This document shows, one piece after another, positions 20,260 through 29,720 of a stretch of 64,000 nucleotides of DNA. The stretch covers positions 336,001 to 400,000 of the forward strand of contig NZ_CP015381.1 in the NCBI RefSeq assembly GCF_001854245.1, read 5' to 3'. Under the pieces are notes generated by a model. That model ran no database searches, had not been told where the DNA came from, and saw nothing but the letters and a program-made list of their open reading frames with translations. Origin of the DNA: Desulfococcus multivorans. GTDB lineage: Bacteria; Desulfobacterota; Desulfobacteria; Desulfobacterales; Desulfococcaceae. The translations under genes and the position numbers were made by a program. The stretch's first letter is position 1. Each line of letters opens with the position of its first letter.

Positions 20260-22092
20260 GTGACGACGATCAAGGTTCTTCCGGAGACCCTCTCCAACAA
20301 GATCGCCGCGGGTGAAGTGGTGGAGCGCCCGGCCTCCGTGGTCAAGGAACTCATGGAAAACGCTCTGGATGCCGGCGGCACCCGCATCGTCGTATCGGTG
20401 GAGAAGGGCGGCCGCGCGCTCATTCAGGTGGCGGACAACGGCACCGGTATGACCCCCGACGACGCGCTGCTTTCCATCGAGCGCTATGCGACCAGCAAAA
20501 TATACGATGATGGGGACCTTTTCGCCATCGGCACCCTGGGCTTTCGGGGAGAGGCTCTGCCCAGCATCGCCTCCGTGTCCCGCCTCGCCATGGAAACCCG
20601 TCATCGGAGCCGGGACACCGGCGTGCGGATCGAGATGTCGGGTGGAACCCTTGGGAAGGTTACGGAGATCGGGGCTCCCGTCGGCACCCTCGTCGCCGTG
20701 CGGGATCTGTTTTTCAACACCCCCGCCCGGCGAAAGTTCCTGAAGACCGTGGCCACGGAAATGAGCCATATCAGCGAGGTGGTTTCCAACATAGCCGTGG
20801 GGTGGCCGCAGGTCGCCGTCACCCTCCGGCACGACGGGCGAGAGGTGAAATCCTGGCCGGTCGCCGCGGATTCCGCCGAGCGGGCGGCGGACGTTATCGG
20901 CCGCACCATCGACGGGGACCTTCTCCGTGTGGATCGTTCGGCGGACGAGGTCTCCGTGACCGGCTGGATCGCATCCTCCGGCGTCACCCGATCGACCTCC
21001 CGCGGCATCTATCTCTACGTCAACGGCCGCTGCATCCGGGACCGGGTGATCCAGAACGCCCTGTTTTCGGGATATCGCGGTCGGATCATGAAGGGACGAT
21101 TTCCCGTGGCGGTCCTGTTCGTCTCCGTGCCGCCGGACCGGGTGGACGTCAACGTCCACCCCGCCAAAAGCGAGGTCCGCTTTTCGGATCCACAACAGAT
21201 TCACCGCCTTGTCGAGACGGCCGTCTCCAGTGCCCTGGCATCGGCGGGGCGATCCGGGAAGATGTCTTCTCCCGAAGCCGCCGCGCCTCGTGAAGCCCCT
21301 CCGTTTTTTCAGACAGGGGGCGCATCCGGGTTTGGCGCTCCGGCGGATGTCCGAGCGGCGTCGCTTGAGATGTCCGGGCCGCCGCGAACGGCGGAAGATG
21401 TTGCCGGCTACCCCGTTTCAGCGGCCTCCCCGGACGGCGGCGAGAAGGTGGAACAACCCCTCCGGAACATCTCGCCGCCGGTGCAGGCGCCCGTGTGGGA
21501 GAAGCGTTTTTTCGCCGATCTCGCCGTCATCGGCCAGTTCAGGGATACCTATATCATCTGTGAGACGGGAAGCGACCTGATCCTCATCGATCAGCATGCC
21601 GCCCATGAGCGGATCTACTATGAACAGCTCACTCTGCGGGCGGCCGACATTCGCCGGATCTCCCAACGCCTGTTGATTCCCGAAACCGTCGACCTCAATT
21701 ACCGGGAGGCCGATATCCTGCGAAGTCTGGTTCCGTCCTTCGATGCGGTGGGCATGGAGATCGAACCCTTCGGCGGAAACACCTTCGCCGTGAAATCCCT
21801 TCCGCCATTCCTGTCAGGGCGACCGGTCACGCCCATGATCGTCGAAATTCTGGAAAAGACGGCGGAGGTGGGCGTCGCGACCGGGATGGACCGGATTGTG
21901 GAGGAAAGCCTGATGGTGATGGCATGCCACGGCGCCATTCGGGCCAACCGCAAGCTCTCGAATCCCGAGATTCGGCATCTCCTCACCCAGCTGGATGCCT
22001 GCGAAAACCCCTCTCACTGCCCTCACGGCCGGCCTACCTGGATCCAGTGGCCGGCGCGGTTCCTGGAAAAAGCCTTCCATCGCGTTGTCTGA
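20260..22092 (+). CDS. mutL: DNA mismatch repair protein MutL
   Basis: The 610-residue protein has a GHKL ATPase domain (NKIAAGEVVERPASVVKEL, DNGTGM, then GFRGEALPSI) and a variable linker at about 325-415. The C-terminal dimerisation domain carries the endonuclease-type motif DQHAAHERIYYE and the CPHGRPT metal-site segment, so this MutL is predicted to nick DNA. This is the normal form in bacteria without MutH. The start is GTG 20260, three bases after the preceding stop. mutS is not in the window. Confidence 0.96.
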   Translation: MTTIKVLPETLSNKIAAGEVVERPASVVKELMENALDAGGTRIVVSVEKGGRALIQVADNGTGMTPDDALLSIERYATSKIYDDGDLFAIGTLGFRGEALPSIASVSRLAMETRHRSRDTGVRIEMSGGTLGKVTEIGAPVGTLVAVRDLFFNTPARRKFLKTVATEMSHISEVVSNIAVGWPQVAVTLRHDGREVKSWPVAADSAERAADVIGRTIDGDLLRVDRSADEVSVTGWIASSGVTRSTSRGIYLYVNGRCIRDRVIQNALFSGYRGRIMKGRFPVAVLFVSVPPDRVDVNVHPAKSEVRFSDPQQIHRLVETAVSSALASAGRSGKMSSPEAAAPREAPPFFQTGGASGFGAPADVRAASLEMSGPPRTAEDVAGYPVSAASPDGGEKVEQPLRNISPPVQAPVWEKRFFADLAVIGQFRDTYIICETGSDLILIDQHAAHERIYYEQLTLRAADIRRISQRLLIPETVDLNYREADILRSLVPSFDAVGMEIEPFGGNTFAVKSLPPFLSGRPVTPMIVEILEKTAEVGVATGMDRIVEESLMVMACHGAIRANRKLSNPEIRHLLTQLDACENPSHCPHGRPTWIQWPARFLEKAFHRVV

Positions 22093-22356
22093 TGCCACGG
22101 CGCCGGACTTCGGGACGATTCGCAAGCCCTGTTCGGCAATCAATAAAAATATGAAAGTACAGAGAATTTTCTTGCAAAACAATTTTTGGCCGTGGTAAAA
22201 AACGAACGCTCGCTTTATAGGTTTCGGCATCTGTACGATCGGTCATCTCTCTGCCAAAAAAGGGACGGCGGCAAGGGCGACGAGACGCTGCTCTCAGGAC
22301 ACGACCGGTTACCATGGGGAAGAAAACCATCGGAGAAAGAGAAGGGGGAGAATCAG

Positions 22357-23583
22357 ATGAAGAAGAGACTATTCGCAGTCATTCTGTTGTCGCTGTTCCT
22401 TGAGGGCACCGCGTTTGCCTCGGCCTACCGCATACCCGAACAATCCGCCGATGCCACGGCCAAGGCGGGGGCCCATACGGCGGCCGCCGTCAAGGCCGAC
22501 AGTACCTACTACAATCCGGCGAACATGGCCTGGGCCGCAGACGCCTGGCAGGGCGAAATCGACCTCACCTATCTCCACCTGACGGCCATCGAATATCGGG
22601 ACGCACGATCGTCGCGTTTTGACGGCGACTCGGACAAGGAGAACTTTTTGCTCCCCACCCTGTTCATCGTGTCGCCGGACTACAACGGGTTCCGGTTCGG
22701 ATTTTCCATCACGGAGCCTTACGGCCTCGCCAAATGCTGGGAAGACCCGTTTCCGAAAACCTTTGCCGAGGAATTCGAGTTGAAGGTCATCGAGTTCAAC
22801 CCGACGGCGGCCTATCGGTTCAATGACTACATCTCCATCGCCGGCGGGGTCCGCTTCCTTTACAATGACGCATCGGTCAAGAGCAGCGGGGTCGTTACGC
22901 CCACGGGCCTCACGGCGACAAGAGACCTGGAGGGCGACACCACCGAATGGGGCTACAATCTGGCGCTCTCGGTGAGGCCGAATTCCAACTCCAACATAGC
23001 GGTGACCTACCGGTCCAACGTGGATCTGGACTTCGAGGGGGACGCCGTCCTCGGTACGAACCTGTTTCAGACGACCGTAAAAACGGACGCCGAGGTGACG
23101 GTGCCCGCTCCGGCTGTTTTGACCATCGCAGGCGCCTACACCTTTGATAAACTCACCGTCGAACTCCAGTGGGACCGGACCTTCTGGTCAGAGTACGAAA
23201 CCCTGGACTTCAATTATGATACGCCGCTGATGAATCCGGTATTGGCCGCCTTCGATCAGCCCATCCCCAAGGACTGGGACGATACCGACGCCTTCAGGAT
23301 CGGTCTGACCTACCAGATGACGAACGTCGTGGCCCTCATGGCCGGATTTGCCTATGACGAGAATCCGGCACCTGACGACACCCTGGGATTCGAGCTGCCG
23401 GATTCCGATGCGTGGCTCTATTCCCTGGGGGCACGGTTCACCCTCAACCCCAACATGGAGATCGGCGTCGGCTTTCTTTACGACTACAAGGAAGGGCGCA
23501 CCGTCACGAACGAGGACATCGACGGCACCTTCGATGATGCCGCCGCGTTTCTCCTGACTACGGGATTCACCTACACCTTTTAG
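22357..23583 (+). CDS. FadL/OmpP1-family outer-membrane protein
   Basis: The 408-residue protein has a clear signal peptide (MKKRLFAVILLSLFLEG, cleavage near AFASA) and a mature N-terminus AYRIPEQSA, as in FadL/TodX channels. The NPA hatch motif (YYNPANMAW) and alternating aromatic beta-strand patterns extend to the terminal TTGFTYTF. Such porins take up long-chain fatty acids or aromatic hydrocarbons. ATG 22357 follows GAAGGGGGAG. The frame continues upstream to 22186, but only the internal Met gives a signal peptide. The 264 bp before it is AT-rich and presumably holds the promoter. Confidence 0.92.
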   Translation: MKKRLFAVILLSLFLEGTAFASAYRIPEQSADATAKAGAHTAAAVKADSTYYNPANMAWAADAWQGEIDLTYLHLTAIEYRDARSSRFDGDSDKENFLLPTLFIVSPDYNGFRFGFSITEPYGLAKCWEDPFPKTFAEEFELKVIEFNPTAAYRFNDYISIAGGVRFLYNDASVKSSGVVTPTGLTATRDLEGDTTEWGYNLALSVRPNSNSNIAVTYRSNVDLDFEGDAVLGTNLFQTTVKTDAEVTVPAPAVLTIAGAYTFDKLTVELQWDRTFWSEYETLDFNYDTPLMNPVLAAFDQPIPKDWDDTDAFRIGLTYQMTNVVALMAGFAYDENPAPDDTLGFELPDSDAWLYSLGARFTLNPNMEIGVGFLYDYKEGRTVTNEDIDGTFDDAAAFLLTTGFTYTF

Positions 23584-23680
23584 CGCAGCCTTCGATCTTC
23601 ATGACGGCGCCCCCGCAGGCTTCAGCGATACGCAATCCGGTTGAATGCCGGGCCTGGATGAAAGGGACCCCGATGTGAAC

Positions 23681-23713
23681 GACAGCCCCGCCCCGTGACG
23701 CGGCGGGGCTGTC
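23681..23713. terminator. Hairpin between convergent fadL-type and maoC-type genes
   Basis: GACAGCCCCGCC pairs perfectly with GGCGGGGCTGTC around a 9-base loop. There is no good T-tract on either strand, so this is a probable bidirectional or Rho-assisted terminator. Confidence 0.55.
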
Positions 23714-23749
23714 GTCGCGGTTTACCTGAGATGAACGCGGACGCCGGCG

Positions 23750-24586
23750 TCAAGCGGCATACTCGAAGATCCCGCTGGTGATGACCGCCTCGCCGCCGTC
23801 GGCAGGAACGGTTTCCCATAGGACCGTGCCCGGACCGGTCTTCCAGACCAGGGTGCGGATAGGCGTTCCGGGATAGAGGGGCCTGGCGAAGCGGCAGGCG
23901 ATCCGGCGGACCCTTTCGGGCTCGCCCGGCGTGAGGTGCTTCAGGAGTGCCCGGCAGGCGTATCCGAGGGTGCAGAGTCCGTGCATGATCGGTCTTTCAA
24001 ACCCCGAGTCACGGGCGAATTCAGGGTCCGCGTGGAGTGCGAAGAGATCCCCCGAGAGCCGGTATAACAAGGGTTGATTCGGATCGGGACGATCGTCGAT
24101 CACCCCATCCGGCGACCTGTCGGGAAAGACGGGATGCTGCTTTGGGGCCGCCGGTCCGCCGAACCCGCCGTCGAGGCGCGAGAAGAGCGTGAAGACGCTC
24201 GTGAAGAGCGGCGCTCCTGAAAGGCGCGTCCGACTCTCAGCCGTTATCAGCGCTCCCGTTTCCGCACCTTTGTCGTAGTACCCGGTGATCCGGGCTTCGG
24301 TGGTCAGGGTCCCTGAGACGGGGATGGGGCGGTGAAAAACGAGTTCCTGCTCCCCATGGAGAATCCCCGCCAGATTGGCCCCCGATGCCGCCGCGGCGTC
24401 AAAGAAGACATCAAAGACGGCCGCGACGGCGAAGGTTGGGATCACCTTCAGGTTTTTTTCATAACAGTATTCCAACTCGGAAAATCCCGCCCCGACGCCC
24501 AGGGCATACAGGACGACGTCTTTCCAACCGTATTCCTTGACATACGGTCCCAGCGGCTTTCCAACGGCGGTCGCATCGAGGGCCAT
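23750..24586 (-). CDS. MaoC-family enoyl-CoA hydratase (hydratase 2 type)
   Basis: The 278-residue double hot-dog protein has the hydratase-2 motif in its second half (YRLSGDLFALHADPEFA, then FERPIMHGL), with the catalytic Asp and His. The N-terminal half begins KPLGPYVKEYGWKDVVLYAL, as in eukaryotic MFE-2-like hydratases. It hydrates trans-2-enoyl-CoA to (R)-3-hydroxyacyl-CoA. ATG 24586 has AAAGGAG in front. An upstream in-frame Met (24673) lacks a ribosome site. The neighbouring FadL-type porin fits fatty-acid or hydrocarbon use. Confidence 0.9.
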   Translation of the reverse strand: MALDATAVGKPLGPYVKEYGWKDVVLYALGVGAGFSELEYCYEKNLKVIPTFAVAAVFDVFFDAAAASGANLAGILHGEQELVFHRPIPVSGTLTTEARITGYYDKGAETGALITAESRTRLSGAPLFTSVFTLFSRLDGGFGGPAAPKQHPVFPDRSPDGVIDDRPDPNQPLLYRLSGDLFALHADPEFARDSGFERPIMHGLCTLGYACRALLKHLTPGEPERVRRIACRFARPLYPGTPIRTLVWKTGPGTVLWETVPADGGEAVITSGIFEYAA

Positions 24587-24751
24587 GAGGGTTCTCCTTT
24601 CTCGGAAGGGTTCACGCGGCGCGGGACACATCATGCTCCCCGGATTATTATGCCTTCCATCGGGGGATTTCAACCCGAATTATCGGTATCCTTGACAATT
24701 CCCGGAGCAGGGCGATATAGAGATAGCACCTCGGAGTTTCAATTTTTCAAT

Positions 24752-24840
24752 TCAACTTTCGACTTTCATGATGGTAACCGGACAGCGGTGCCGGGAGGAT
24801 ACGGCCCGCCCCCATTCAGCGGTGCGTTTCAGTGCCGCCC
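24752..24840. repeat. R1 palindromic element, copy a (right end missing)
   Basis: It starts with the R1 left end TCAACTTTCGACTTTCAT followed by GATGGTAACCGG, TGCCGGGAGGATACGGCC and part of the left inner module (CATTCAGCGGTGCGTTTCAG). The right terminal repeat is lost. It lies between the divergent maoC-type gene and the ABC permease, about 30 bp before the permease start. Confidence 0.8.
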
Positions 24841-24870
24841 CCTGCTTTCACAGGTATGATACAAGGCGCC

Positions 24871-25539
24871 ATGCTATCGACCTTCAATTTTCGAGTCATC
24901 ACCGACTATTTGCCCCTGTTTTTGCAGGGATTGCGGGCGACCCTGTGGATCTCGGCCATGGCCATGTCGGGGGCGTTCATGATAGGCGTTCCGGCCTGCA
25001 TCTGCCGCCTCTCCAGGGTTCGGCTCCTGTCGGCGCCGGCCGCGGCCTATATTGATGTCGTCCGGTCGACCCCCCTTCTGGTCCAGCTCTATTTTTTCTA
25101 TTTCGGGCTGCCCAGCCTGGGCCTCCGGCTCACCGAACAGCATATCGGTATCATGGTCCTCTCCCTCAACAGCGGAGCGTACATCGCGGAGATCATCCGG
25201 GCGGGCATTCTCTCCGTTCACCCGGGACAGGTGGATGCGAGCATCGCATGCGGTCTCAATTTATTTCAGCGAATGCGGTATATCATCCTGCCTCAGGCCA
25301 TCGGAGAGACGATTCCCCCGCTTCTGGGTCAGGCCGTCGTTCTGGTCAAAGACAGTGCACTGCTGTCATTGATATCGGTATTCGAACTGACGCGGGCGGG
25401 GCAGATCATGGCCTCGGAGCGTTTCATGCCGGCGGAGGGATTTTTCACGACGGCGGCCTGCTACCTTCTGCTCTATTACATACTGAAATCTTTTTCGGGT
25501 TGGTGGCGGCATCGTCTGGCGGCCCAGAAAGCCCTGTAA
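24871..25539 (+). CDS. Polar amino-acid ABC transporter permease (His/Glu/Gln/Arg type)
   Basis: The roughly 222-residue inner-membrane permease has five hydrophobic helices and the EAA loop variant DASIACGLNLFQRMRYIILPQ near residue 140. VVRSTPLLVQLYF is typical of GlnP/HisM-type subunits. The start is uncertain: ATG 24871 has AAGG close by, and ATG 24856 is also in frame. The second permease follows 12 bp later, so the two should form a heterodimer. No binding protein or ATPase gene is adjacent, which is unusual. Confidence 0.9.
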   Translation: MLSTFNFRVITDYLPLFLQGLRATLWISAMAMSGAFMIGVPACICRLSRVRLLSAPAAAYIDVVRSTPLLVQLYFFYFGLPSLGLRLTEQHIGIMVLSLNSGAYIAEIIRAGILSVHPGQVDASIACGLNLFQRMRYIILPQAIGETIPPLLGQAVVLVKDSALLSLISVFELTRAGQIMASERFMPAEGFFTTAACYLLLYYILKSFSGWWRHRLAAQKAL

Positions 25540-25551
25540 AGAGGGGATGAT

Positions 25552-26220
25552 ATGTGGACCTTCTATTTCGAACGGCTCATCGTGAGCCTGCCGTCCTTTT
25601 TGAACGGGATCTGGGTTACTGTCCAAATCTCGGGATTGAGCCTGATCGGCGGAACCTTGATGGGGCTTGTGACGGGGATTCTCCGGACCCGGGACGTCAA
25701 GGTACTCAGAGGTCTCATTACAATCTATGTCGATGTGGTGCGTGGGACACCTTATCTGATTCAAATTTTTATCTTTTTTTTTATTTTACCCGAGTGGGGA
25801 CTGCCGTTGGAGGCCTTCGGCGCCGCAGTGGCAAGCCTCACCCTTTATGCCGGTGCCCATATCTGTGAGATCGTTGCCGGCGGCATCGAATCCGTCCCCA
25901 GGGGCCAGTGGGAAGCCGCCAGGGCCTCGGGCTTCAACTGGCTTCAACAGATGCGGCTGGTTATCCTTCCCCAGGCCCTGGGAAGCATCCTCCCCCCTCT
26001 GGTCGGCCAATACGTCCTTCTCATCAAGAACTCCTCCATCGTCTCCGTCATCGGACTTATGGACGTTACCCGGGTAGGGTGGCTGACAGTGCAGCGGGTC
26101 CCCGAGGGGCTCATGGTTTTCGGACTTGTCGGCATCCTGTATTTCTGCGTCTGTTATCCCCTGATCCAACTGTCGCGATGGTTCGAACGGCGTCTCACCA
26201 TCCGGGATACAACCCTGTAG
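25552..26220 (+). CDS. Polar amino-acid ABC transporter permease, second subunit
   Basis: The 222-residue permease is similar in layout to its neighbour. Its EAA loop is a textbook match (WEAARASGFNWLQQMRLVILPQ near residue 125), with VVRGTPYLIQIFIFF near 65. It pairs with the gene 12 bp upstream. The substrate cannot be told from sequence. The ATPase and substrate-binding protein must be encoded elsewhere. AGAGGGGATGAT precedes the ATG. Confidence 0.9.
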   Translation: MWTFYFERLIVSLPSFLNGIWVTVQISGLSLIGGTLMGLVTGILRTRDVKVLRGLITIYVDVVRGTPYLIQIFIFFFILPEWGLPLEAFGAAVASLTLYAGAHICEIVAGGIESVPRGQWEAARASGFNWLQQMRLVILPQALGSILPPLVGQYVLLIKNSSIVSVIGLMDVTRVGWLTVQRVPEGLMVFGLVGILYFCVCYPLIQLSRWFERRLTIRDTTL

Positions 26221-26296
26221 GCGGCACTTCCATCCTCCCGAAACACGACGTACCGGATCGGGTCCTGGACGGCCCACGCACCGCCGGGGACAGACG

Positions 26297-26965
26297 TTAA
26301 CGGGCGATCATCGCCCGCATCATGTCGCCGGCGTTTTCCGCATGGTCGGCGATGTGCCCAAGGGTTTCCGCCAGTCGGATCATGTGGAAAACGGTGACCG
26401 GATCCGTCTCGGCGGTGAAGACCTTTTTTTTGACGATATCCTCGGCCCGGTCGGCCTCGTGCTCCTGCTTCCGGATGTTCCGGATGATCTCCTTGACCAC
26501 CTTCCGCTGTTTGTCCGAGTAGCCCCTGAAGTACTTGCGGGCCTCGGCCACCATTCGGCTCAACTCCTCCACCGGATCGATGACCGAGTCGATGAGGAGA
26601 AAGAACTCCTTCTGGAACTGTTCGGGAATCCCCGGCTCTTCACGGTAGGATATCCAGTCGAGGGTGTCTTCCAGTGCGTCGAGAACGCTGTCCTGCTCCC
26701 GCAGGTACCTGAAGAGCTGGAATTTGGGGACGGCCATGAGTGAGCCGACGGGAATATGGCCCCGGATACGCCGCTTTATGGCATCCGCCTCCTGCTCCAT
26801 GCGCTTGACTTCATCCCTGAGGCCGTCAAAGGATTTGCAGTTGTGGACCATATGGCATTCAATGGCGTGCTGAAACACCCATGCGCACTCCTTGACCTTT
26901 TCGGCATGCTCCTGAAGGCTGTCGAAGGGGGAAGTCATGAACATGGATAAGAATGGGATACGCAT
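26297..26965 (-). CDS. DUF47/PhoU-like phosphate transport regulator
   Basis: The 222-residue all-helical protein of the TIGR00153/DUF47 family starts RIPFLSMFMTSPFDSLQEHAE and has conserved EQEADAIKRRIRGHIP and EHEADRAEDIVKKKVF repeats, like the metal-binding E(D)xxxD motifs of PhoU. It lies 26 bp downstream of the Pit phosphate permease on the same strand, the usual pairing, and probably controls the permease. AAGGAG precedes ATG 26965. Confidence 0.9.
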   Translation of the reverse strand: MRIPFLSMFMTSPFDSLQEHAEKVKECAWVFQHAIECHMVHNCKSFDGLRDEVKRMEQEADAIKRRIRGHIPVGSLMAVPKFQLFRYLREQDSVLDALEDTLDWISYREEPGIPEQFQKEFFLLIDSVIDPVEELSRMVAEARKYFRGYSDKQRKVVKEIIRNIRKQEHEADRAEDIVKKKVFTAETDPVTVFHMIRLAETLGHIADHAENAGDMMRAMIAR

Positions 26966-26991
26966 CTTTCAGGGCTCCTTGTCGCTATATG

Positions 26992-28218
26992 CTATATGAT
27001 GAACTCGAGTATCTTGAAGATGACCATACTGGTCAGGGCCGCCGCCGGAACCGTCAGGACCCAGTAGAGCATGATCTGGAATACGATGGTGAAGTTGACC
27101 GCCTCGAAGCCGTGGGCCAGGCCGACGCCCAGGACGCCGCCCACCGCCGCGTGGGTCGTGGAGACCGGCAGCCCCAGTTTGGAGGCGGCAAGAACCGTGG
27201 TGGCGGCCGCGAAGTCGACCGAAAAGCCGCGGGTGTTGGTGAGGGTGGTGATCTTGTTGCCCAGAGTGTCCATCACGCGGTGACCGGCCATGCCGATGCC
27301 GCAGGCGATGCCGACGCCGCCGAACATCAGGAGAAACACGGGGACAGGGATCGTAGGGGCGACGCCGCCGGTCTTGACGAGGAAATAGATGACCGCCAGG
27401 GGACCGATGGCGTTGGCCACGTCGTTGGCGCCCTGGGCCAGGGCCACGTAACATGACGTCCCGATCTGGATTCTGCGAAAAATTTCCTCGACGTCGCCGT
27501 CGGCTTCATTCCTGAGGATGCGGCCGAGAAGCCATTTCCCTGAAAAACCCATGACAGCGGCCAGAAAAGCGGCGGTCAAAACGGCCGTCGCGTCGCTGAG
27601 GGCGAGGGTATTGCCCAGGGGGGTCTTGAACAGGAACGAGAGCACCACCACGAAGCCGGCCAATCCGATAAAAATGGGGGAGAGGCGCATGCCGTGAATG
27701 AAGGCCGCCTTCCGGACCAGAATCAGCCGGACGATGATTTTGAACATAACGTAGGCGATGATCAGGCTGAATATGGGAGAAACCACCCAGCTCAGGACGA
27801 CGCTTCCCAGTTTTCCCCAATTGACGACCGAAAAACCGCCGGCCATGATGCCGAAGCCGACCATGGCGCCGACGATGGAGTGGGTGGTGGAGACCGGAAG
27901 GGATTTCCATGTGGCAAAGGAGACCCACAGGGACGATGCCAGGAGGGCCGCCAGTGCACCGATCAGGGCCATATGCGGATCGGTGAGAATGTCCGTGGAG
28001 ACGATTCCCTTTCGGATGGTGTCGGTGACGTGGGAGCCGATAAAGACGGCGCCGACGATGTTCAGGATGCCGGCGATGAAAATCGCCTGCCGTATGGTGA
28101 TGGCCTTGGCCCCCACGGCGGAGGCCATGGAGTTCGCCACGTCGTTGGCGCCGATGTTCCATGACATGTAAAAACCGAAAACATATCCGATAATCAGGAC
28201 AAAGTATTCCGCAGCCAC
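26992..28218 (-). CDS. pit: Low-affinity inorganic phosphate transporter, Pit family
   Basis: The 408-residue membrane protein has the two inverted Pit signature repeats: GANDVANSMASAVGAKAIT near residue 23 and GANDVANAIGPLAVI near 265. It also has the paired PVSTTHS / PVSTTHA motifs. It imports phosphate with protons or Na+. The best start is GTG 28218, with AAGGAAAA seven bases upstream. An upstream in-frame ATG would add 21 polar residues without a ribosome site. It is co-transcribed with the DUF47 gene. Confidence 0.93.
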   Translation of the reverse strand: MAAEYFVLIIGYVFGFYMSWNIGANDVANSMASAVGAKAITIRQAIFIAGILNIVGAVFIGSHVTDTIRKGIVSTDILTDPHMALIGALAALLASSLWVSFATWKSLPVSTTHSIVGAMVGFGIMAGGFSVVNWGKLGSVVLSWVVSPIFSLIIAYVMFKIIVRLILVRKAAFIHGMRLSPIFIGLAGFVVVLSFLFKTPLGNTLALSDATAVLTAAFLAAVMGFSGKWLLGRILRNEADGDVEEIFRRIQIGTSCYVALAQGANDVANAIGPLAVIYFLVKTGGVAPTIPVPVFLLMFGGVGIACGIGMAGHRVMDTLGNKITTLTNTRGFSVDFAAATTVLAASKLGLPVSTTHAAVGGVLGVGLAHGFEAVNFTIVFQIMLYWVLTVPAAALTSMVIFKILEFII

Positions 28219-28441
28219 GATTTTCCTTTTTATGGGGTTACAGTCGCCAACGGTGATAATGCCTGCCGCGGCATACGTCAATAGATTTTTTGAGGAGATT
28301 CCGTAAGGTTTTCAGCGAAAGGGACCGGCAAGACGGATTCTGCTGCCCCACCCCGAGCATTCGGGCGGTTGCGAATATTCCTTTGAAGAAAGGTGCCGGG
28401 TCTGTTATGGATGCCCGAGTCAACCGTGAAGGCGATATACC

Positions 28442-29626
28442 ATGAAACGATTGGACAAAAAAATTTTCGGGATCCTTTTTTTTTCGATTTTCACAGCGGT
28501 TACCGGTGTGGGCATCGTGGTTCCCCTTCTTCCCGTCTACGCACATGATCTGGGCGCCAAGGGCATCTATATCGGCCTGCTGTTTGCGTCGTTCTCCCTG
28601 TCGCGGACCTTTTTCCTGCCGTTTTTCGGGCGGCGATCGGACCGATGCGGCCGGAAACCCCTTATCGTCTCGGGCCTTTTCTGTTACGGTCTGATTTCCT
28701 TTGCCTTCATTGCGGCGGCCAATGTGGAGCTGCTGATCGCCATTCGTTTCGTTCAGGGCATCGCATCGGCCATGATCATGCCGGCGACTCAGGCCTATGT
28801 CGGAGATATCACTCCTGAAAACCGGGAAGGCTTCACCATGGGGCTCTTCAACATGTCGACCTTCATCGGTTTGAGCCTGGGGCCCTTCCTGGGCGGCCTT
28901 CTGAACGACCATTTCAGCCTGGACGCCGCCTTTGTCAGCATGGGCGTCCTCTCCTTCATCGGCTTTTTCCTGAGCCTCCTGATGCTGCCCCCGGCCGCCA
29001 CCGAACAGGTGATCGTCCGCAGGGAAGCCCCCGTGGCCTTCAGAACACTCCTGAAGGACCCTTATGTCGAGGCCATTTTCGTGTTCCGGATGGCCTACAC
29101 CGCTTGCATCGGGGCCATATGGGGATTTTTGCCCGTCTTTGCCGACGCCGAATTTTCCCTCTCCAGTTCGTCCATCGGCATCCTGGTCATGCTGGGGATC
29201 TTTACCAGCGGCATTCTCCAGACCCCCATGGGCATTATCGCAGACCGGTGGAACAAGCGCCTCATGATTCTTCTCGGCGGAGGGATCGTTGCCTATTCCA
29301 TGGTATTGTTCCAGTGGTCGTGGGGATTTTGGGACCTGTTGACGGCCAGCGTCGTCTTCGGCATCGGGGGCAGCATGGGCATGGCGCCCCTCATGGCCGT
29401 CACCGTTCAGAAGGGTGCCCGGATCCGGGGTATGGGCGCGATGATGTCCCTGGTCACCGTGGCCCACAGCCTGGGCATGATGCTTGGCAGCCTGTTGGCG
29501 GGCATCATGATGGATCTTGTGGAGATGCGCTATGTCTTCACTTCCTCCGGGGGGGTGATGGCCCTGGGAACGGTGGTCTTTTTCGTCCGCACCCTGGAGC
29601 GAAAGAAAAGAGAGGTCTCCGATTGA
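28442..29626 (+). CDS. MFS transporter (drug/H+ antiporter type)
   Basis: The 394-residue protein has twelve predicted membrane helices. The loop 2-3 signature is FGRRSDRCGRKPLIVSG near residue 62, and loop 8-9 (MGIIADRWNKRLMILLG) gives the matching half repeat. PATQAYVGDITPENREG is typical of the TetA/MdtG-type drug exporters. The substrate is unknown. It is divergent from pit, with a 223-bp gap. Its own ribosome site (GAAGG) is weak. Confidence 0.88.
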   Translation: MKRLDKKIFGILFFSIFTAVTGVGIVVPLLPVYAHDLGAKGIYIGLLFASFSLSRTFFLPFFGRRSDRCGRKPLIVSGLFCYGLISFAFIAAANVELLIAIRFVQGIASAMIMPATQAYVGDITPENREGFTMGLFNMSTFIGLSLGPFLGGLLNDHFSLDAAFVSMGVLSFIGFFLSLLMLPPAATEQVIVRREAPVAFRTLLKDPYVEAIFVFRMAYTACIGAIWGFLPVFADAEFSLSSSSIGILVMLGIFTSGILQTPMGIIADRWNKRLMILLGGGIVAYSMVLFQWSWGFWDLLTASVVFGIGGSMGMAPLMAVTVQKGARIRGMGAMMSLVTVAHSLGMMLGSLLAGIMMDLVEMRYVFTSSGGVMALGTVVFFVRTLERKKREVSD

Positions 29627-29720
29627 CGCGGCGGGTGTCCCGAGGATGCCTTAACGATAACCCGAACGCCGCCCGCCGTCTGCCGCGGGCGGGGGTGAAC
29701 GAAAAAAGGAGATTACGGAT

